Of a stretch of 64,000 nucleotides of DNA, positions 47,419 to 57,007 are shown in pieces. Each line of letters starts with the position of its first letter. Positions within the stretch are counted from its first letter, which is position 1. The DNA comes from Barthelona sp. PCE. Taxonomy: Eukaryota; Metamonada: BaSk clade. The translations under genes were made by a program, and so were the position numbers. The notes below the pieces were generated by a model. It was given only the letters and a program-made list of their open reading frames with translations. It had not been told where the DNA came from and ran no database searches. The stretch spans positions 2,046,001 to 2,110,000 of the forward strand of contig JAUFOR010000008.1 in NCBI GenBank assembly GCA_040285745.1, written 5' to 3'.

Positions 47419-49788
47419 ATGCCTTCACACGCTGAAAAATTTACAAGTACAATCCAATCGCTTTCGGAAAAATATCCCGAGTGCTTCAAAACTGATTGCT
47501 GCATCTGCTTGAGTCCAATGAATATTGTTAAAAAGAGCAAAGCTGATGATAGAGTTGGTTTCCTTCTTTGTCATCACGTCATTAACCCTGAGACCAATCT
47601 CCCAGATGATCACGTAGGTTCAGTATGTCCATGTGGTCATATGCTTCATGAAACATGTTTCAACGAGCTGTTTAAAGATTATCTTAGTAACAGGGACAAA
47701 CGTGAACCGGTCCCAGCCCCCCACTGTCCTCTATGTCGTAAGGTTATAGCTGGATGGATGCCAGTTGACTTTTCTCTTTCGCTGCAGTTGAAGGGTATTG
47801 CAGATGCTGAAGTATTTTTAAAACCATTGAAACTAACGGGTGTATACAAGGGAATCTGTATGCAGTATTGTAACAATTTTATTCGGAACGGGTCGGCAGA
47901 GCTCCACAGTTTCGTGTATGATTGCTGCCATCTTATGTTCATGGTTGCAATATGCGTCCAGCGAGGGCTTGTACGGATGAACCAGCCTCTCGTGGCGCTT
48001 TACTTCTGCCTGTTGCTCAACTTCTTGACCGTTGTGCGGATGACTGATTACGCTGATGTGGACGGGTTCAAGTACGTATCTGACAATGTCACAGCATGTT
48101 GGCCGGGGTTACCAGCATTCTACGCATGTACTTCGCAGTGTAGGCCATCATTCACAAACGTTGCGTCTTACATTAACATCATTCCTCGTTTCTTCACGGT
48201 CAAGGGTCCTTTTTTCAAGGCTATGCTCATAGACGGTTGGAACGCGTTGTATTCGATGCTCGATATATTCTTTAACATCGGTCAGTGCGCCGGCAGAGAC
48301 GGGGTGGATACGATGCTGCTCAGCATTGATTCCTTTTACAATTTGACACTGGAGTGGTTCACAATGCCCCCTGTTGCAAAGTATGAGAATACAATGGATC
48401 GCCTCAACCGCCACTGGATGATGAGTGCGAACGCTTTCTTCTTGATCAAGGATTTGTCGTTGATCCAAACCGTCAATTCTCATCCAACATGTCACTCACT
48501 GTTCAAAGCTGTCACCACAGACCCTCGCCACGGCCTTCAGATCATAGAGAGAGGTAAATATGTTAAAAACGATGAGGATTTCGACGCTATGGTTGTTTTC
48601 TTTTTGGAGTATATGAGTGAGATGTATGAGGAAGGAATTTATCATAACCACCTGGGTACATGTGGTATGGAAGTCCTGTCAACATTTATGATGACCGTTT
48701 TCCAGGGCTCGACTAGCTGTAGTTGTGCTTTTTGTCCCAAAACGACATACGCAAAGTTATTCCCTGGAATGTGTAACATCTGCTACGATTGCTACGCTGA
48801 ATACGGTGCTTTGTTCAAATCAGAGAAGCAAACCCCTGTGCCGTATGTTGATCTGGATATACACGCAGTCATTGTAAGTGATGCAGTTCTTGCAGCTAGT
48901 GTGTATTTTGAGAGTTTAATTGGCCTTTGGCGTGCATCGAATGTCAATTCGTGCTTCGATATGGCCTTTCTGTTGAGCTGTGCGGATTGTAAGAACTATG
49001 CGCCAAAGCGTTTTGCTACAATAATTGAAGTTTTTTCTGCCACGATTGAAATGGTTCTTATTTGCTTTAATATAACTGAATTCCCGCTCAAGGCGCTCGA
49101 TCTTAATAATTTAGGATGGATGCCAACTCGTAATCAAGCTATGCGTTTTTTACAAGCTCTTTCATGGCTTGTTGACTTTAGAATTCAGGCAATAACCACA
49201 GATTTATTCGAGAAGGAGGTTCAGCAGGTTGAACTACTCTTACCGCGTATTAGATATATTGTTCCAATTCTAAAGAAACACTATCTATTACCCTTTACGT
49301 TCTTTAGAACAAATCACAAAAGTGAGTTATTCACTGAAGAACGCTTAGTTGATCGCAATTTCATCGACTGTCTGTTGAATTCCAAACTAGATTCCGACCT
49401 AATAGAGATTGTATACAATTTTGGAGTGGCTCTTGCTGCTAATAGGTTGAACGTACAGATGCTTCAAGGTGATGAAGGATGTTTTTTCAAGATCGTTGAA
49501 TTCCTTCGAGTTATGATTATGAATGGGTTTAAGCTTAAAGAGGAGCATACTTCTATTGTGTTGTTATATAACGAAAATGCATTGTCTGAAGCCTTTGAGA
49601 TTGTTTCAAAGAAGATTGAACCAGTAATTAGACAGGAAAACTTTGTTTCAAAACGTACAAGAAAGCAATTTGTTGAGTTTATCAAAAAGTTTAACCCTGC
49701 ACCAAGCACAGTCCTTATTAACTTTTTTGGTATTAATAACATATACTTTGAGGACTATGAGTTGCCCGAATGGGTCCCACATTTCTAG
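47419..49788 (+). CDS. RING-H2 protein, UBR-type E3 ligase-like
   Basis: A 789-residue protein. Residues 27-106 form a RING-H2 with a long insertion: CCIC (27-30), CPCGHMLHETC (70-80; zinc ligands C, H, H, C) and CPLC (103-106), followed by RKVIAGWMP. The CGHxxHxxCF...F spacing and CPLCRKV..W.P ending resemble the RING of UBR1-family N-end-rule ligases more than short RINGs. A second Cys-rich cluster (CSCAFCPKTTY, CNICYDCY) lies at ~435-465, and the rest is helical. UBR1-type ligases ubiquitinate substrates with destabilising N-termini. No UBR box is visible, and the N-terminal half of a UBR1 is absent, so the substrate class is uncertain. It lies downstream of the giant gene by 296 bases, same strand. 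Confidence 0.6.
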   Translation: MPSHAEKFTSTIQSLSEKYPECFKTDCCICLSPMNIVKKSKADDRVGFLLCHHVINPETNLPDDHVGSVCPCGHMLHETCFNELFKDYLSNRDKREPVPAPHCPLCRKVIAGWMPVDFSLSLQLKGIADAEVFLKPLKLTGVYKGICMQYCNNFIRNGSAELHSFVYDCCHLMFMVAICVQRGLVRMNQPLVALYFCLLLNFLTVVRMTDYADVDGFKYVSDNVTACWPGLPAFYACTSQCRPSFTNVASYINIIPRFFTVKGPFFKAMLIDGWNALYSMLDIFFNIGQCAGRDGVDTMLLSIDSFYNLTLEWFTMPPVAKYENTMDRLNRHWMMSANAFFLIKDLSLIQTVNSHPTCHSLFKAVTTDPRHGLQIIERGKYVKNDEDFDAMVVFFLEYMSEMYEEGIYHNHLGTCGMEVLSTFMMTVFQGSTSCSCAFCPKTTYAKLFPGMCNICYDCYAEYGALFKSEKQTPVPYVDLDIHAVIVSDAVLAASVYFESLIGLWRASNVNSCFDMAFLLSCADCKNYAPKRFATIIEVFSATIEMVLICFNITEFPLKALDLNNLGWMPTRNQAMRFLQALSWLVDFRIQAITTDLFEKEVQQVELLLPRIRYIVPILKKHYLLPFTFFRTNHKSELFTEERLVDRNFIDCLLNSKLDSDLIEIVYNFGVALAANRLNVQMLQGDEGCFFKIVEFLRVMIMNGFKLKEEHTSIVLLYNENALSEAFEIVSKKIEPVIRQENFVSKRTRKQFVEFIKKFNPAPSTVLINFFGINNIYFEDYELPEWVPHF

Positions 49789-49862
49789 ATTATGAATAAA
49801 ATGTAGATCAAAACAAGTTTTCAAATATCTATTCTCTTTCATTCTTTTAGACGTCAAGGAAG

Positions 49863-51113
49863 ATGACTTCACTTGAAGAAGATGTCTATATGAACGCTAT
49901 CAAACCATATAAAGCGAAAGATCTTGAAGACCTCGCTCAAATTCTTACACAATGGAAAACCGCATACAGACACTATCCTCATCACATCCCATCGTTTTAT
50001 CTCGTCATTGTCATCGAGTCAACACGTGTTATGTGTGTTTTTGGTAACTCAGCAGTACTGCCTGAGTTTCAGCTTTGTCAGATTGTCTTCAACAATATTG
50101 ATTCCACAACTCTTCTCCGTGAGCAACTGTTTGCGTTAAACAGAGTGACACAACAGAATGAGTTGTACGTAACTCATGCACATTTTACTGTTTCAGGAAG
50201 AATTAAACCCAGTGGAAAAGGTTTTGAGGTTACAAATTACCCGAAGCGGTTGCACGACGACAAGATCAACAGAACCTTACTGTTACCCTCACTTCCATTA
50301 CAGTTGTTGAGTCGTAGACCTGTATGCTCTAATGATATGGCAGACGTAGCCTTTGGACTTTGCTTTTTAAAGAAGGGTGGGCTCATGCAGGAGACCTTCA
50401 GGAAGATATACCCTAATTTGATAAGTATGCAATGGTCAGGCGCAAGAAACCCGTATGATGGTGCTGCTGCTGCTCAACCACGTCTGGAGACCGGTCGCCA
50501 TCTCGTCGTGGGACGTGGGCGTGGGTTAGGCGTGGCTATGGTATACACAACAGACGGAGAGCGTTTCAATGTTCTTGATTTGGAGAGTGGTCATATGAGT
50601 TGTGTTTCTAAGAGAGGTGCAGAACTCGAGAACTACATGAAGGAGCAGCTGGGCGTACACGCGCTTGACTATGAGAATCTTTGCTCGGTCACCTCACTTG
50701 AACACATATACAATTACTGTTTACACAATGCTCGAATCAAAATTAATGATGAAACGTGTTTCAAGAGCGAAGAGGAGCTTCTCAGACTCGCAGTGGGGAG
50801 TGCGCCGTTCCAACCAGCTCGTAAAGCGCTGGAAGTTCAATTTTTCTACTTGTTTAAGATGATCATTGACTGTGCAGTATCTATGCGTTGCACTAATGTC
50901 TGGCTCTTGCCATCTCGCACTTCATTTTCCCTCTATCAGGTTCTTATGAGCCAGATTTGTTCATCAATGTTGCGAAAAATGATTTCTAAACATCCCAAAG
51001 GACAATGGTTAATTGATGCTCAATTTCAACTGTATTTACAGATTAGACCTGCGGATCTAAAGTTACTAGGTGCACTTTTCCAAGCAGCACATTCTGTTAA
51101 TAAACCATCTTGA
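49863..51113 (+). CDS. Group-A glucokinase-like protein, probably catalytically impaired
   Basis: A 416-residue protein whose central and C-terminal parts follow bacterial-type glucokinase. The catalytic-Asp region is CSNDMADVAFGL (156-167), parallel to ND.EA.A.G. The ATP-site loop is GRGRGLGVAMV (217-227), and the sugar-site element LDLESGHMSC keeps E-x-G-H. It is followed by SVTSLEHIYNY, parallel to SGPGL.NIY. The N-terminal phosphate-binding motif DxGGTxxR is absent: the aligned stretch reads VIVIESTRVMCVF (48-60). Residues 192-206 have an alanine-rich insertion. It may be a hexose sensor, a scaffold or a diverged kinase. Glucokinases of this type occur in trichomonads and diplomonads. It lies 74 bases after the RING gene, same strand, and 6.7 kb from an ADP-dependent sugar kinase. 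Confidence 0.6.
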   Translation: MTSLEEDVYMNAIKPYKAKDLEDLAQILTQWKTAYRHYPHHIPSFYLVIVIESTRVMCVFGNSAVLPEFQLCQIVFNNIDSTTLLREQLFALNRVTQQNELYVTHAHFTVSGRIKPSGKGFEVTNYPKRLHDDKINRTLLLPSLPLQLLSRRPVCSNDMADVAFGLCFLKKGGLMQETFRKIYPNLISMQWSGARNPYDGAAAAQPRLETGRHLVVGRGRGLGVAMVYTTDGERFNVLDLESGHMSCVSKRGAELENYMKEQLGVHALDYENLCSVTSLEHIYNYCLHNARIKINDETCFKSEEELLRLAVGSAPFQPARKALEVQFFYLFKMIIDCAVSMRCTNVWLLPSRTSFSLYQVLMSQICSSMLRKMISKHPKGQWLIDAQFQLYLQIRPADLKLLGALFQAAHSVNKPS

Positions 51114-51138
51114 TAACTAGCCAGATTTGTTTTTTCAA

Positions 51139-52248
51139 ATGTCACTTCGTTCAAGGCAGAACAGTGACAATACATACGCAGACGTGAACAGTGATAACGA
51201 GAGCGGGCTTCTAGATGATAAAACACAGATAGATGTTACAGATAGTGAAATAGTTTCAGGAGAACAGCTTCCTTCTGATAATGAAGGGATTTTAAGAACA
51301 TCACACAGGGTACAGCGCAACATACCATGGTATAGCCGTTGCCTCAATGCTGTAGGTAAATTGTGCGGTGGTCTTCTTGTCATTTTTATGTTGGGAGTCC
51401 ACTATATGGGCTATAAGTTGGGTGCGATCGAAATATGCGACAAGTGGGCTGAGAATTCGATAGTAGGTTACATTATCAAGTATCTGTGGATGTTTTTCAC
51501 AATTTTCAACTTGACTAGCTATCTTCGTGCTGTGTTTTCTGGTGGCGGTTTCGTTCCATTTGGTTGGGGAATATCATTCTTCGGTTCCATATATCCGATA
51601 AGTTTAGATTTACCTGTCCCTGATCACGTATACAAGGTTAACGGTGTCAGTTATCGGGCCCCAATATGTATTGAACAGTCGTCAGAATCACGCATTCGCT
51701 ACTGTACAAAGTGCTGTGCATGGAAACCTGATAGATCACATCATTGCTCTGTATGTAATAGATGTGTAATGTGGTATGATCATCACTGTCCCTATATTGC
51801 AGCCTGTGTTGGTGCAAAAAACAGAAAGTTTTTCGTTCAGTTCCTCATCTACCAGACCGTTGTTCTGATAGTGAGTGACATCATATTTTTGTATGGTATT
51901 TTTGATCATGTTGATGTCAAAAATCAAATGTTCGCCTCTTCAGCCGCATTTCTCTTCTTCACAGGTGTGATGACCGTTGTGCTTATCCCGTTCATGGTTT
52001 ACCACACACTGCTTGTAGTCAAAAATATGTCATCGATTGAATATGGTGAATGGCAAGCCATTCCAAAGGACTACCGAAAAGATCATCAGCACACATTTGA
52101 TTTAGGCAAAGGAGGCAATTTCAGACATGTATTTGGTGAGAAATGGTATCAATGGTTCATTCCTACACATCATGGAACACCTTTTGCAAAAAAAAATTCC
52201 TCTGCAGGAATTATATGGCCAATCAATCCCCATCTTTTTGATGCATGA
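51139..52248 (+). CDS. DHHC palmitoyl (S-acyl) transferase
   Basis: A 369-residue integral membrane enzyme. The cysteine-rich domain runs from [20 protein letters not shown] to [18 protein letters not shown], with the catalytic DHHC at 214-217. About four membrane segments flank it: two before ([20 protein letters not shown] and the [16 protein letters not shown] region) and two after ([20 protein letters not shown] and [18 protein letters not shown]). The enzyme attaches palmitate to cysteines of membrane proteins at Golgi or plasma membrane. The N-terminal ~65 residues are acidic and serine-rich. The ATG at 51139 follows TTTTTTCAA directly. It is convergent with RFC, with 12 bases between stops. 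The substrate is unknown. Confidence 0.95.
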   Translation: MSLRSRQNSDNTYADVNSDNESGLLDDKTQIDVTDSEIVSGEQLPSDNEGILRTSHRVQRNIPWYSRCLNAVGKLCGGLLVIFMLGVHYMGYKLGAIEICDKWAENSIVGYIIKYLWMFFTIFNLTSYLRAVFSGGGFVPFGWGISFFGSIYPISLDLPVPDHVYKVNGVSYRAPICIEQSSESRIRYCTKCCAWKPDRSHHCSVCNRCVMWYDHHCPYIAACVGAKNRKFFVQFLIYQTVVLIVSDIIFLYGIFDHVDVKNQMFASSAAFLFFTGVMTVVLIPFMVYHTLLVVKNMSSIEYGEWQAIPKDYRKDHQHTFDLGKGGNFRHVFGEKWYQWFIPTHHGTPFAKKNSSAGIIWPINPHLFDA

Positions 52249-52260
52249 TCAATAATTGGT

Positions 52261-53256
52261 TTATTCATTTTCTCTCTTGATTCTTGTGTGTAACTGGATC
52301 ATACAATTCAAAACCTGTAAATAGACGTCGGCTCCAGTCGATATTCTATAGTCTGCAACACCAATGGTCCACAATAAATCGCCGAGCATTATGCTAACAT
52401 CCGGCTGGTTGGCAAACAAACCATACTCGTCGCGGACTGCTTGTACGATACCTTGCAGTATACTATTTCCATTGTAGCCGTCCAGACACAAATCGGTGAC
52501 TGCTTGAACGATCTCGCTGTGGTCACCGTTCAAACTGTCAATAACACTGTGAATTCGAGACATGGGTACAACACCTGCGATCTCATACACCAGCTGTGAA
52601 TCAATATCAGAGAACAGACGACATGACGTCTGGAGGAGTTGTACTGCGCTTCTCATATCTCCTTTTGACACATCGATGATGGATGCCATTACAGCCTGAC
52701 TGGGCTCAACACCTTCAACGGCCGCAATCGAATGCAGCTTATCGAGCATTGCTGGGCGAGGGAGTGATCCGAAGTGGAATTTTGCACATCTGGAAGTGAT
52801 TGGATCTATGATTTTCGAAACATAATTACAAATAATGCAGAAACGTGTAACTGAACTGAACTGTTCCATGACTCTGCGGAGCGCTGCCTGTGCGTCAATT
52901 GTCATAGCATCTGCCTCATCTAGAACAATAATTTTGAAGGGTGGGCATGGAAATCCCTTTGCCTTCTCTGTGGATATAGTTTGTGCAAACTCCTTGATGC
53001 GGTTACGCACAACTTTGATTCCTCGTTCATCGGAAGCGTTTAATTCAAGTACTCTTTTTCTTTTAAGTGGACCAAATAACTGATGTGCAGCAGCCATAAT
53101 CGTAGATGTCTTTCCTGTTCCGGCGGGCCCATAAAAAAGAAGATGAGGAAGGTTTCCTCGCTCAAGGGCACGCTGTAAAAATTGAACAGCTTCCTCTTGA
53201 TGTGCAATATCCTTCAGACGTTTCGGCCTATGTTTAGATACCCAGGGTTTGCTCAT
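52261..53256 (-). CDS. RFC4: Replication factor C small subunit, RFC4 type (yeast Rfc2)
   Basis: A 331-residue AAA+ clamp-loader subunit. Walker A is GPAGTGKT (43-50), Walker B IIVLDEAD (109-116), and the arginine finger SRC is in DPITSRCAKF (155-157). NASDERGI (~73-80) is the RFC box. The sequence PPFKIIVLDEADAMTIDAQAALRRVMEQ and ICNYVSKIIDPITSRC resembles human RFC4 and yeast Rfc2 more than RFC2, RFC3 or RFC5; RFC2 is the alternative. RFC loads PCNA at primer-template junctions. The small subunits are shared with the Ctf18 loader, whose Ctf8 subunit lies at 5.1 kb. Full length, intact catalytic residues, intronless. Confidence 0.95.
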   Translation of the reverse strand: MSKPWVSKHRPKRLKDIAHQEEAVQFLQRALERGNLPHLLFYGPAGTGKTSTIMAAAHQLFGPLKRKRVLELNASDERGIKVVRNRIKEFAQTISTEKAKGFPCPPFKIIVLDEADAMTIDAQAALRRVMEQFSSVTRFCIICNYVSKIIDPITSRCAKFHFGSLPRPAMLDKLHSIAAVEGVEPSQAVMASIIDVSKGDMRSAVQLLQTSCRLFSDIDSQLVYEIAGVVPMSRIHSVIDSLNGDHSEIVQAVTDLCLDGYNGNSILQGIVQAVRDEYGLFANQPDVSIMLGDLLWTIGVADYRISTGADVYLQVLNCMIQLHTRIKRENE

Positions 53257-53313
53257 TTCGTTTATTCGAAGAACAAAAAATTAACAGAAAGAAGTAAAAA
53301 AAGCAATACAAAT

Positions 53314-54804
53314 TTATTGTCTGGGTTGGATTCTGAATGACAATTGGAAGAATTCTTCAGCCTCAGCCATCTCGTGCCTGTCAATATCAACCATAACTTC
53401 ATGGTTCTCCTGAATGTGAGAGTACAAATTCGGCTTCTGAAATTTCAAGAGCAAACCAATTGCATTGTATTGGAGCATGGCTCTGAACAAGTTAATGAGC
53501 CCATCATTGAACTTTCCGTTACCATCCTCAATGAATGTAAGATCACGTAAAAAGGGTGATATGAACGGGACACAGTGATCGTTAGGACTTACGCCTTCAA
53601 GAGCGACACGGTAATTCTTATAGTTAGACAGAGGTGACATGAGTTGTGAATAGTTCCTGTGCTCTTCTTGTAAAGATTCTTTAAGTTCTACATATGTTTT
53701 TGTGAGTCTATTAACAGGAGGATTGGAAAATGCAAACGCAAAGGCGGAAAGGCCATTGAAGTTATTGAGCTCATGAAGGTGGCTCATGACCTGGATGGCG
53801 TTGGTCATCACATTCTTTCTAGCCTTGATATCAGGTGCTTTAAGAATAGAATATGTCACAAAATTGCTTATTTTTTCAAAGAATTCGATATGCTCAACCA
53901 AACATGGGACTAGATGCTTCTTCTTGTTCCACTTGCATCCAATGAAATCTAAAGGTGATAGCTGATTGTAAATCTCAGCATCAACACGTGTCAGTTGTTC
54001 GGCAATAACCAGAGGTGAGTGCTCCCAGAACTGCTTATAGATTGCGTCACTGAGCGCAAGACCCTTGGAGAAACCCTTGGAAACAAACTGAGGTGTTTCG
54101 GTGGGACCATCAATAGCTTTCCTTAATTCCTCAGCAGCTCCGTAATGTCCATCACGAATAACGTTCTCTTGGACAAAGGTTCTGAGGTAGTCTAGTTGAT
54201 CGCGCACCTCATAGCGGTACTTCTCAAGATATGCTACTAAAACGCGACACACCTTGACTTGAATGATGACTCTTTCTTGCAGTAAGAAACGAGGACGATC
54301 GCAAGGGAGCAGTCCCTCGGGTTCGCAAACATCATAGCGCTCAAGGAGCTTGTGGATCAGGATATCAGGTGTTGTAAACTGTCTAAAAGTGTGAATGAAT
54401 GCTTTCCACATATAATCATTATTGTGTGGAGATGTCATCTCAATGATGACACGGTTCAGGGTGCCATAACGAACAACAGGTTGAGCATTTTTATCACCTG
54501 GTTTAGAGCCCACCACAGGATTGGTGCTTGTAGGTTCGGGTTCTTCATGAAGTGAAAGGCGTTCTTGTGCGCTGATATCAAAAACTTCATCAGCTGTTTT
54601 TTTGACTGACTGCTTATCATAGACGAGAAGAACGTCCCCACCCTTAAATGAGCAAACTCTGTTCAATTTGAGAATCCAGGGGTTGTGATCGTAGAGAGAA
54701 CAGTATGCTTCCATGGCTAAGTCGTTCAGCTGCTCGATAGATGCTTCCTGCTCAATATTGAGCATGAATGGGGCGCTCTGGCTCACATGAACAAATAATC
54801 GCAT
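53314..54804 (-). CDS. Ras guanine nucleotide exchange factor (RasGEF_N plus CDC25 domain)
   Basis: Using the ATG at 54802-54804, the protein is 496 residues. Residues ~1-75 look like a ubiquitin/Ras-binding-like beta-grasp (MRLFVHV...PFMLNIEQEASIEQL). The RasGEF_N region covers ~115-215, with VIIEMTS and YMWKAFIHTFRQFTTPDILI. The CDC25 catalytic domain (~260-496) has SPLVIAEQLTRVDAEIYNQLSPLDFIG, NLF-type NAIQVMSHLHELNNFNGL and the helical-hairpin FISPFLRDLTFIEDGN. It would load GTP on a Ras-family GTPase; no Ras gene is in the window. An upstream ATG at 54942 would add 46 residues with no family match. It lies 57 bases upstream of RFC. Confidence 0.93.
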   Translation of the reverse strand: MRLFVHVSQSAPFMLNIEQEASIEQLNDLAMEAYCSLYDHNPWILKLNRVCSFKGGDVLLVYDKQSVKKTADEVFDISAQERLSLHEEPEPTSTNPVVGSKPGDKNAQPVVRYGTLNRVIIEMTSPHNNDYMWKAFIHTFRQFTTPDILIHKLLERYDVCEPEGLLPCDRPRFLLQERVIIQVKVCRVLVAYLEKYRYEVRDQLDYLRTFVQENVIRDGHYGAAEELRKAIDGPTETPQFVSKGFSKGLALSDAIYKQFWEHSPLVIAEQLTRVDAEIYNQLSPLDFIGCKWNKKKHLVPCLVEHIEFFEKISNFVTYSILKAPDIKARKNVMTNAIQVMSHLHELNNFNGLSAFAFAFSNPPVNRLTKTYVELKESLQEEHRNYSQLMSPLSNYKNYRVALEGVSPNDHCVPFISPFLRDLTFIEDGNGKFNDGLINLFRAMLQYNAIGLLLKFQKPNLYSHIQENHEVMVDIDRHEMAEAEEFFQLSFRIQPRQ

Positions 54805-55468
54805 ATTTATATGTGTTTTGGTGCAAGGTGTGGGAAATGAACGGTTAAATAGCGATAGGAAAAGGGTTAACAATTCTAAAACACCATTGAATTTCAAAAA
54901 ACTACAAATGGTCAATTCGCATGTTATAGATGCACACGCCATTTAAAGCACGGTGCAAGAGTATTACTTCTCACATTGCGCGAGTGAAATATGCCTTCTT
55001 GCTGTTTTTCTTTTATCTTACTGTTATCCTTTACTAATTATGATTTTGGGCTGATTATTCACTCCAAAAATAATTTAAAGGTCCATTATCCTCATAAAAT
55101 TTGCATTAAACCTGGATTCGGAAAGGTAATCATGTTTGTCAAACAATATGCAGTATTAGGATATAATTCGTGTTGGTGAGATTTTGGTAGGTTGTAAATG
55201 CTCTGTAATACTACAATTCATGTATACATAATGATACCTTAGATGATATCAGTGTGAATATATTTCTTTATTTCACTCATTAAAACATGTATAAAACATT
55301 GTAAGTAGTGTTTTGGTGGAGTGAAATGCTATAAAGTAATGAATACGGAGAGAAAAATGGAAAAGAATGAAAATCAAGTATTGTAGTGTTAATACAATAC
55401 CGCGTCCCATAAATACACATTTCACCTATACCTGCTGTATACAAAACTGAATTTAACTGTAGCGTAAA
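54805..55468. other. Divergent intergenic region
   Basis: About 660 bases between the RasGEF (minus) and the LRR/IQ gene (plus). The ATG-initiated extension of the RasGEF up to 54942 and a short 62-codon plus-strand frame at 54991 show no motif. AT-rich and otherwise unremarkable. Confidence 0.4.
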
Positions 55469-56947
55469 ATGTATCCATTTTTCTCCATAATTTCGTCGAA
55501 TTTTTTCGACGCATCCTTATTAACAGAATTTTCACATACCCACCGGTATATAGGGCATATGTATCTTAAACTAGAGGGAAGCAGTGAGATTGACTTCGAT
55601 GTTTTACACAACACATACAACGTAACGCATCTAGATGTGTCACACGCGACCATATTCAAGAATATAGAGGTGCTTCAGAGTATGGAATTAACAAAAGTAT
55701 CGTTTAGCTATTGTAATTTGAGCGGGATCAAGGCATTTCACTTCCACAAGATCGCAACGTTAAGAGAGCTTAGTCTGAGCCATAATAGGCTGAACAGCGG
55801 TTGCGTACCAGATCTTGAACGTATAAAACAGATACATTCATTGGATTTATCGTATAATGAGATGAGTTCATTTTCTATAAGGACCCCATTACAATGGTCA
55901 AGTGTTAACCTTCAGGGAAACAACCTGTTGGAACTGCCTGAGGTGTACAGTCTTAAGATGCTTCGAGATTTGAATCTGAGCTACAATAGTATTGATAGTT
56001 TAAAAAATATACATACATTCGTTTATAAGTCTCTTATAACTTTAAATTTAAGTTTTAATAATTTGTTGGACTTTAATACATTGAAATTTTTAACTTATTT
56101 TTCAAATTTAAAAGTTTTAAAAGTATTTTTAAAGAATGAAAAGCTTAATCAGCTTTTTTTAAATTTTAAACCATTTTTTGTATTCTTATCACCAAATTTA
56201 GTCAGTTTCAATGGAATTATGGTGCAAAAATTTGATTTTGATTGTTGTGCAGAATTGTTTTTTGAAGGTGAAAAAATTAGTCCCAATGTTCCTCAGATTT
56301 TTGGTGATCATCAGCTTTTAATGGAATTTTTAGTTAATAATCTGCCTCCTAACACATCACATGTGAACCAATTTGTAGAAATCAAGAAGAAAAATGAATT
56401 TCTCCAAGATAGAGATTTTATATCCATTTTTGAAAATAGGTTACGACAATTAGAAATAGCAGCATCCAGAAGCGCAACATCCAACATATCAAATGGCATG
56501 GATAAAAGATTTGAAAAGTTTCCATCACTTATTACGGTTGATCGAATGGTTGACTTAAGCAGTGTTGATCCAACCTGCGTAGAATGTGATCCGCGCATCA
56601 TTGACTGTCAGAGGTATGTGCGAGGTTTCATCACTCGCAAGAGATATGAAAAATTAAAAGTATTGACCAAGGCAGCCATAAATTTGCAACGTATTTATAG
56701 GGGGGTACGAGTGAGACGCATTTGGCGTCCAGTTCTTGACAGAATGTACGTTCTGAATCAGCGTATAGCACATGTAGAATCATATTTAACAGAAATGGAA
56801 CCAGTCACACCAGAATCTGATCCGCAAACAATAGAATTGGATCGCGTATTACATGAAGCAGCAGTAACAATTCAACGTGTGTACCGCGGCTATCGACTGC
56901 GAAAAGTGCTTAGAAAATTTGAGGATTTTGTGTGTTCTTTTGAATAA
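55469..56947 (+). CDS. Leucine-rich repeat protein with three IQ motifs (LRRIQ/CEP97-like)
   Basis: A 492-residue protein. Residues ~25-215 carry SDS22-type repeats (LRELSLSHNRLNSG, IHSLDLSYNEMSSF, LRDLNLSYNSIDSL, SLITLNLSFNNLLDF), ending in a capping segment (LSPNLVSFNGIMVQ). After a polar linker, three IQ motifs follow: IIDCQRYVRGFITRKRYEK (~373-391), AAINLQRIYRGVRVRRIW (~398-415) and AAVTIQRVYRGYRLRKVL (~468-485). IQ motifs bind calmodulin or centrin-like light chains. LRR/IQ proteins are common at centrioles and flagella. The ATG at 55469 opens the frame. A ciliary or basal-body role is an inference from architecture and the other ciliary genes in the window. Confidence 0.85.
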   Translation: MYPFFSIISSNFFDASLLTEFSHTHRYIGHMYLKLEGSSEIDFDVLHNTYNVTHLDVSHATIFKNIEVLQSMELTKVSFSYCNLSGIKAFHFHKIATLRELSLSHNRLNSGCVPDLERIKQIHSLDLSYNEMSSFSIRTPLQWSSVNLQGNNLLELPEVYSLKMLRDLNLSYNSIDSLKNIHTFVYKSLITLNLSFNNLLDFNTLKFLTYFSNLKVLKVFLKNEKLNQLFLNFKPFFVFLSPNLVSFNGIMVQKFDFDCCAELFFEGEKISPNVPQIFGDHQLLMEFLVNNLPPNTSHVNQFVEIKKKNEFLQDRDFISIFENRLRQLEIAASRSATSNISNGMDKRFEKFPSLITVDRMVDLSSVDPTCVECDPRIIDCQRYVRGFITRKRYEKLKVLTKAAINLQRIYRGVRVRRIWRPVLDRMYVLNQRIAHVESYLTEMEPVTPESDPQTIELDRVLHEAAVTIQRVYRGYRLRKVLRKFEDFVCSFE

Positions 56948-57007
56948 AGTCTTGTTTTGTATTCTTTCTTTTTTAACGTTTTTTTTGTTGTTGTTTTTAT
57001 GAGATAA

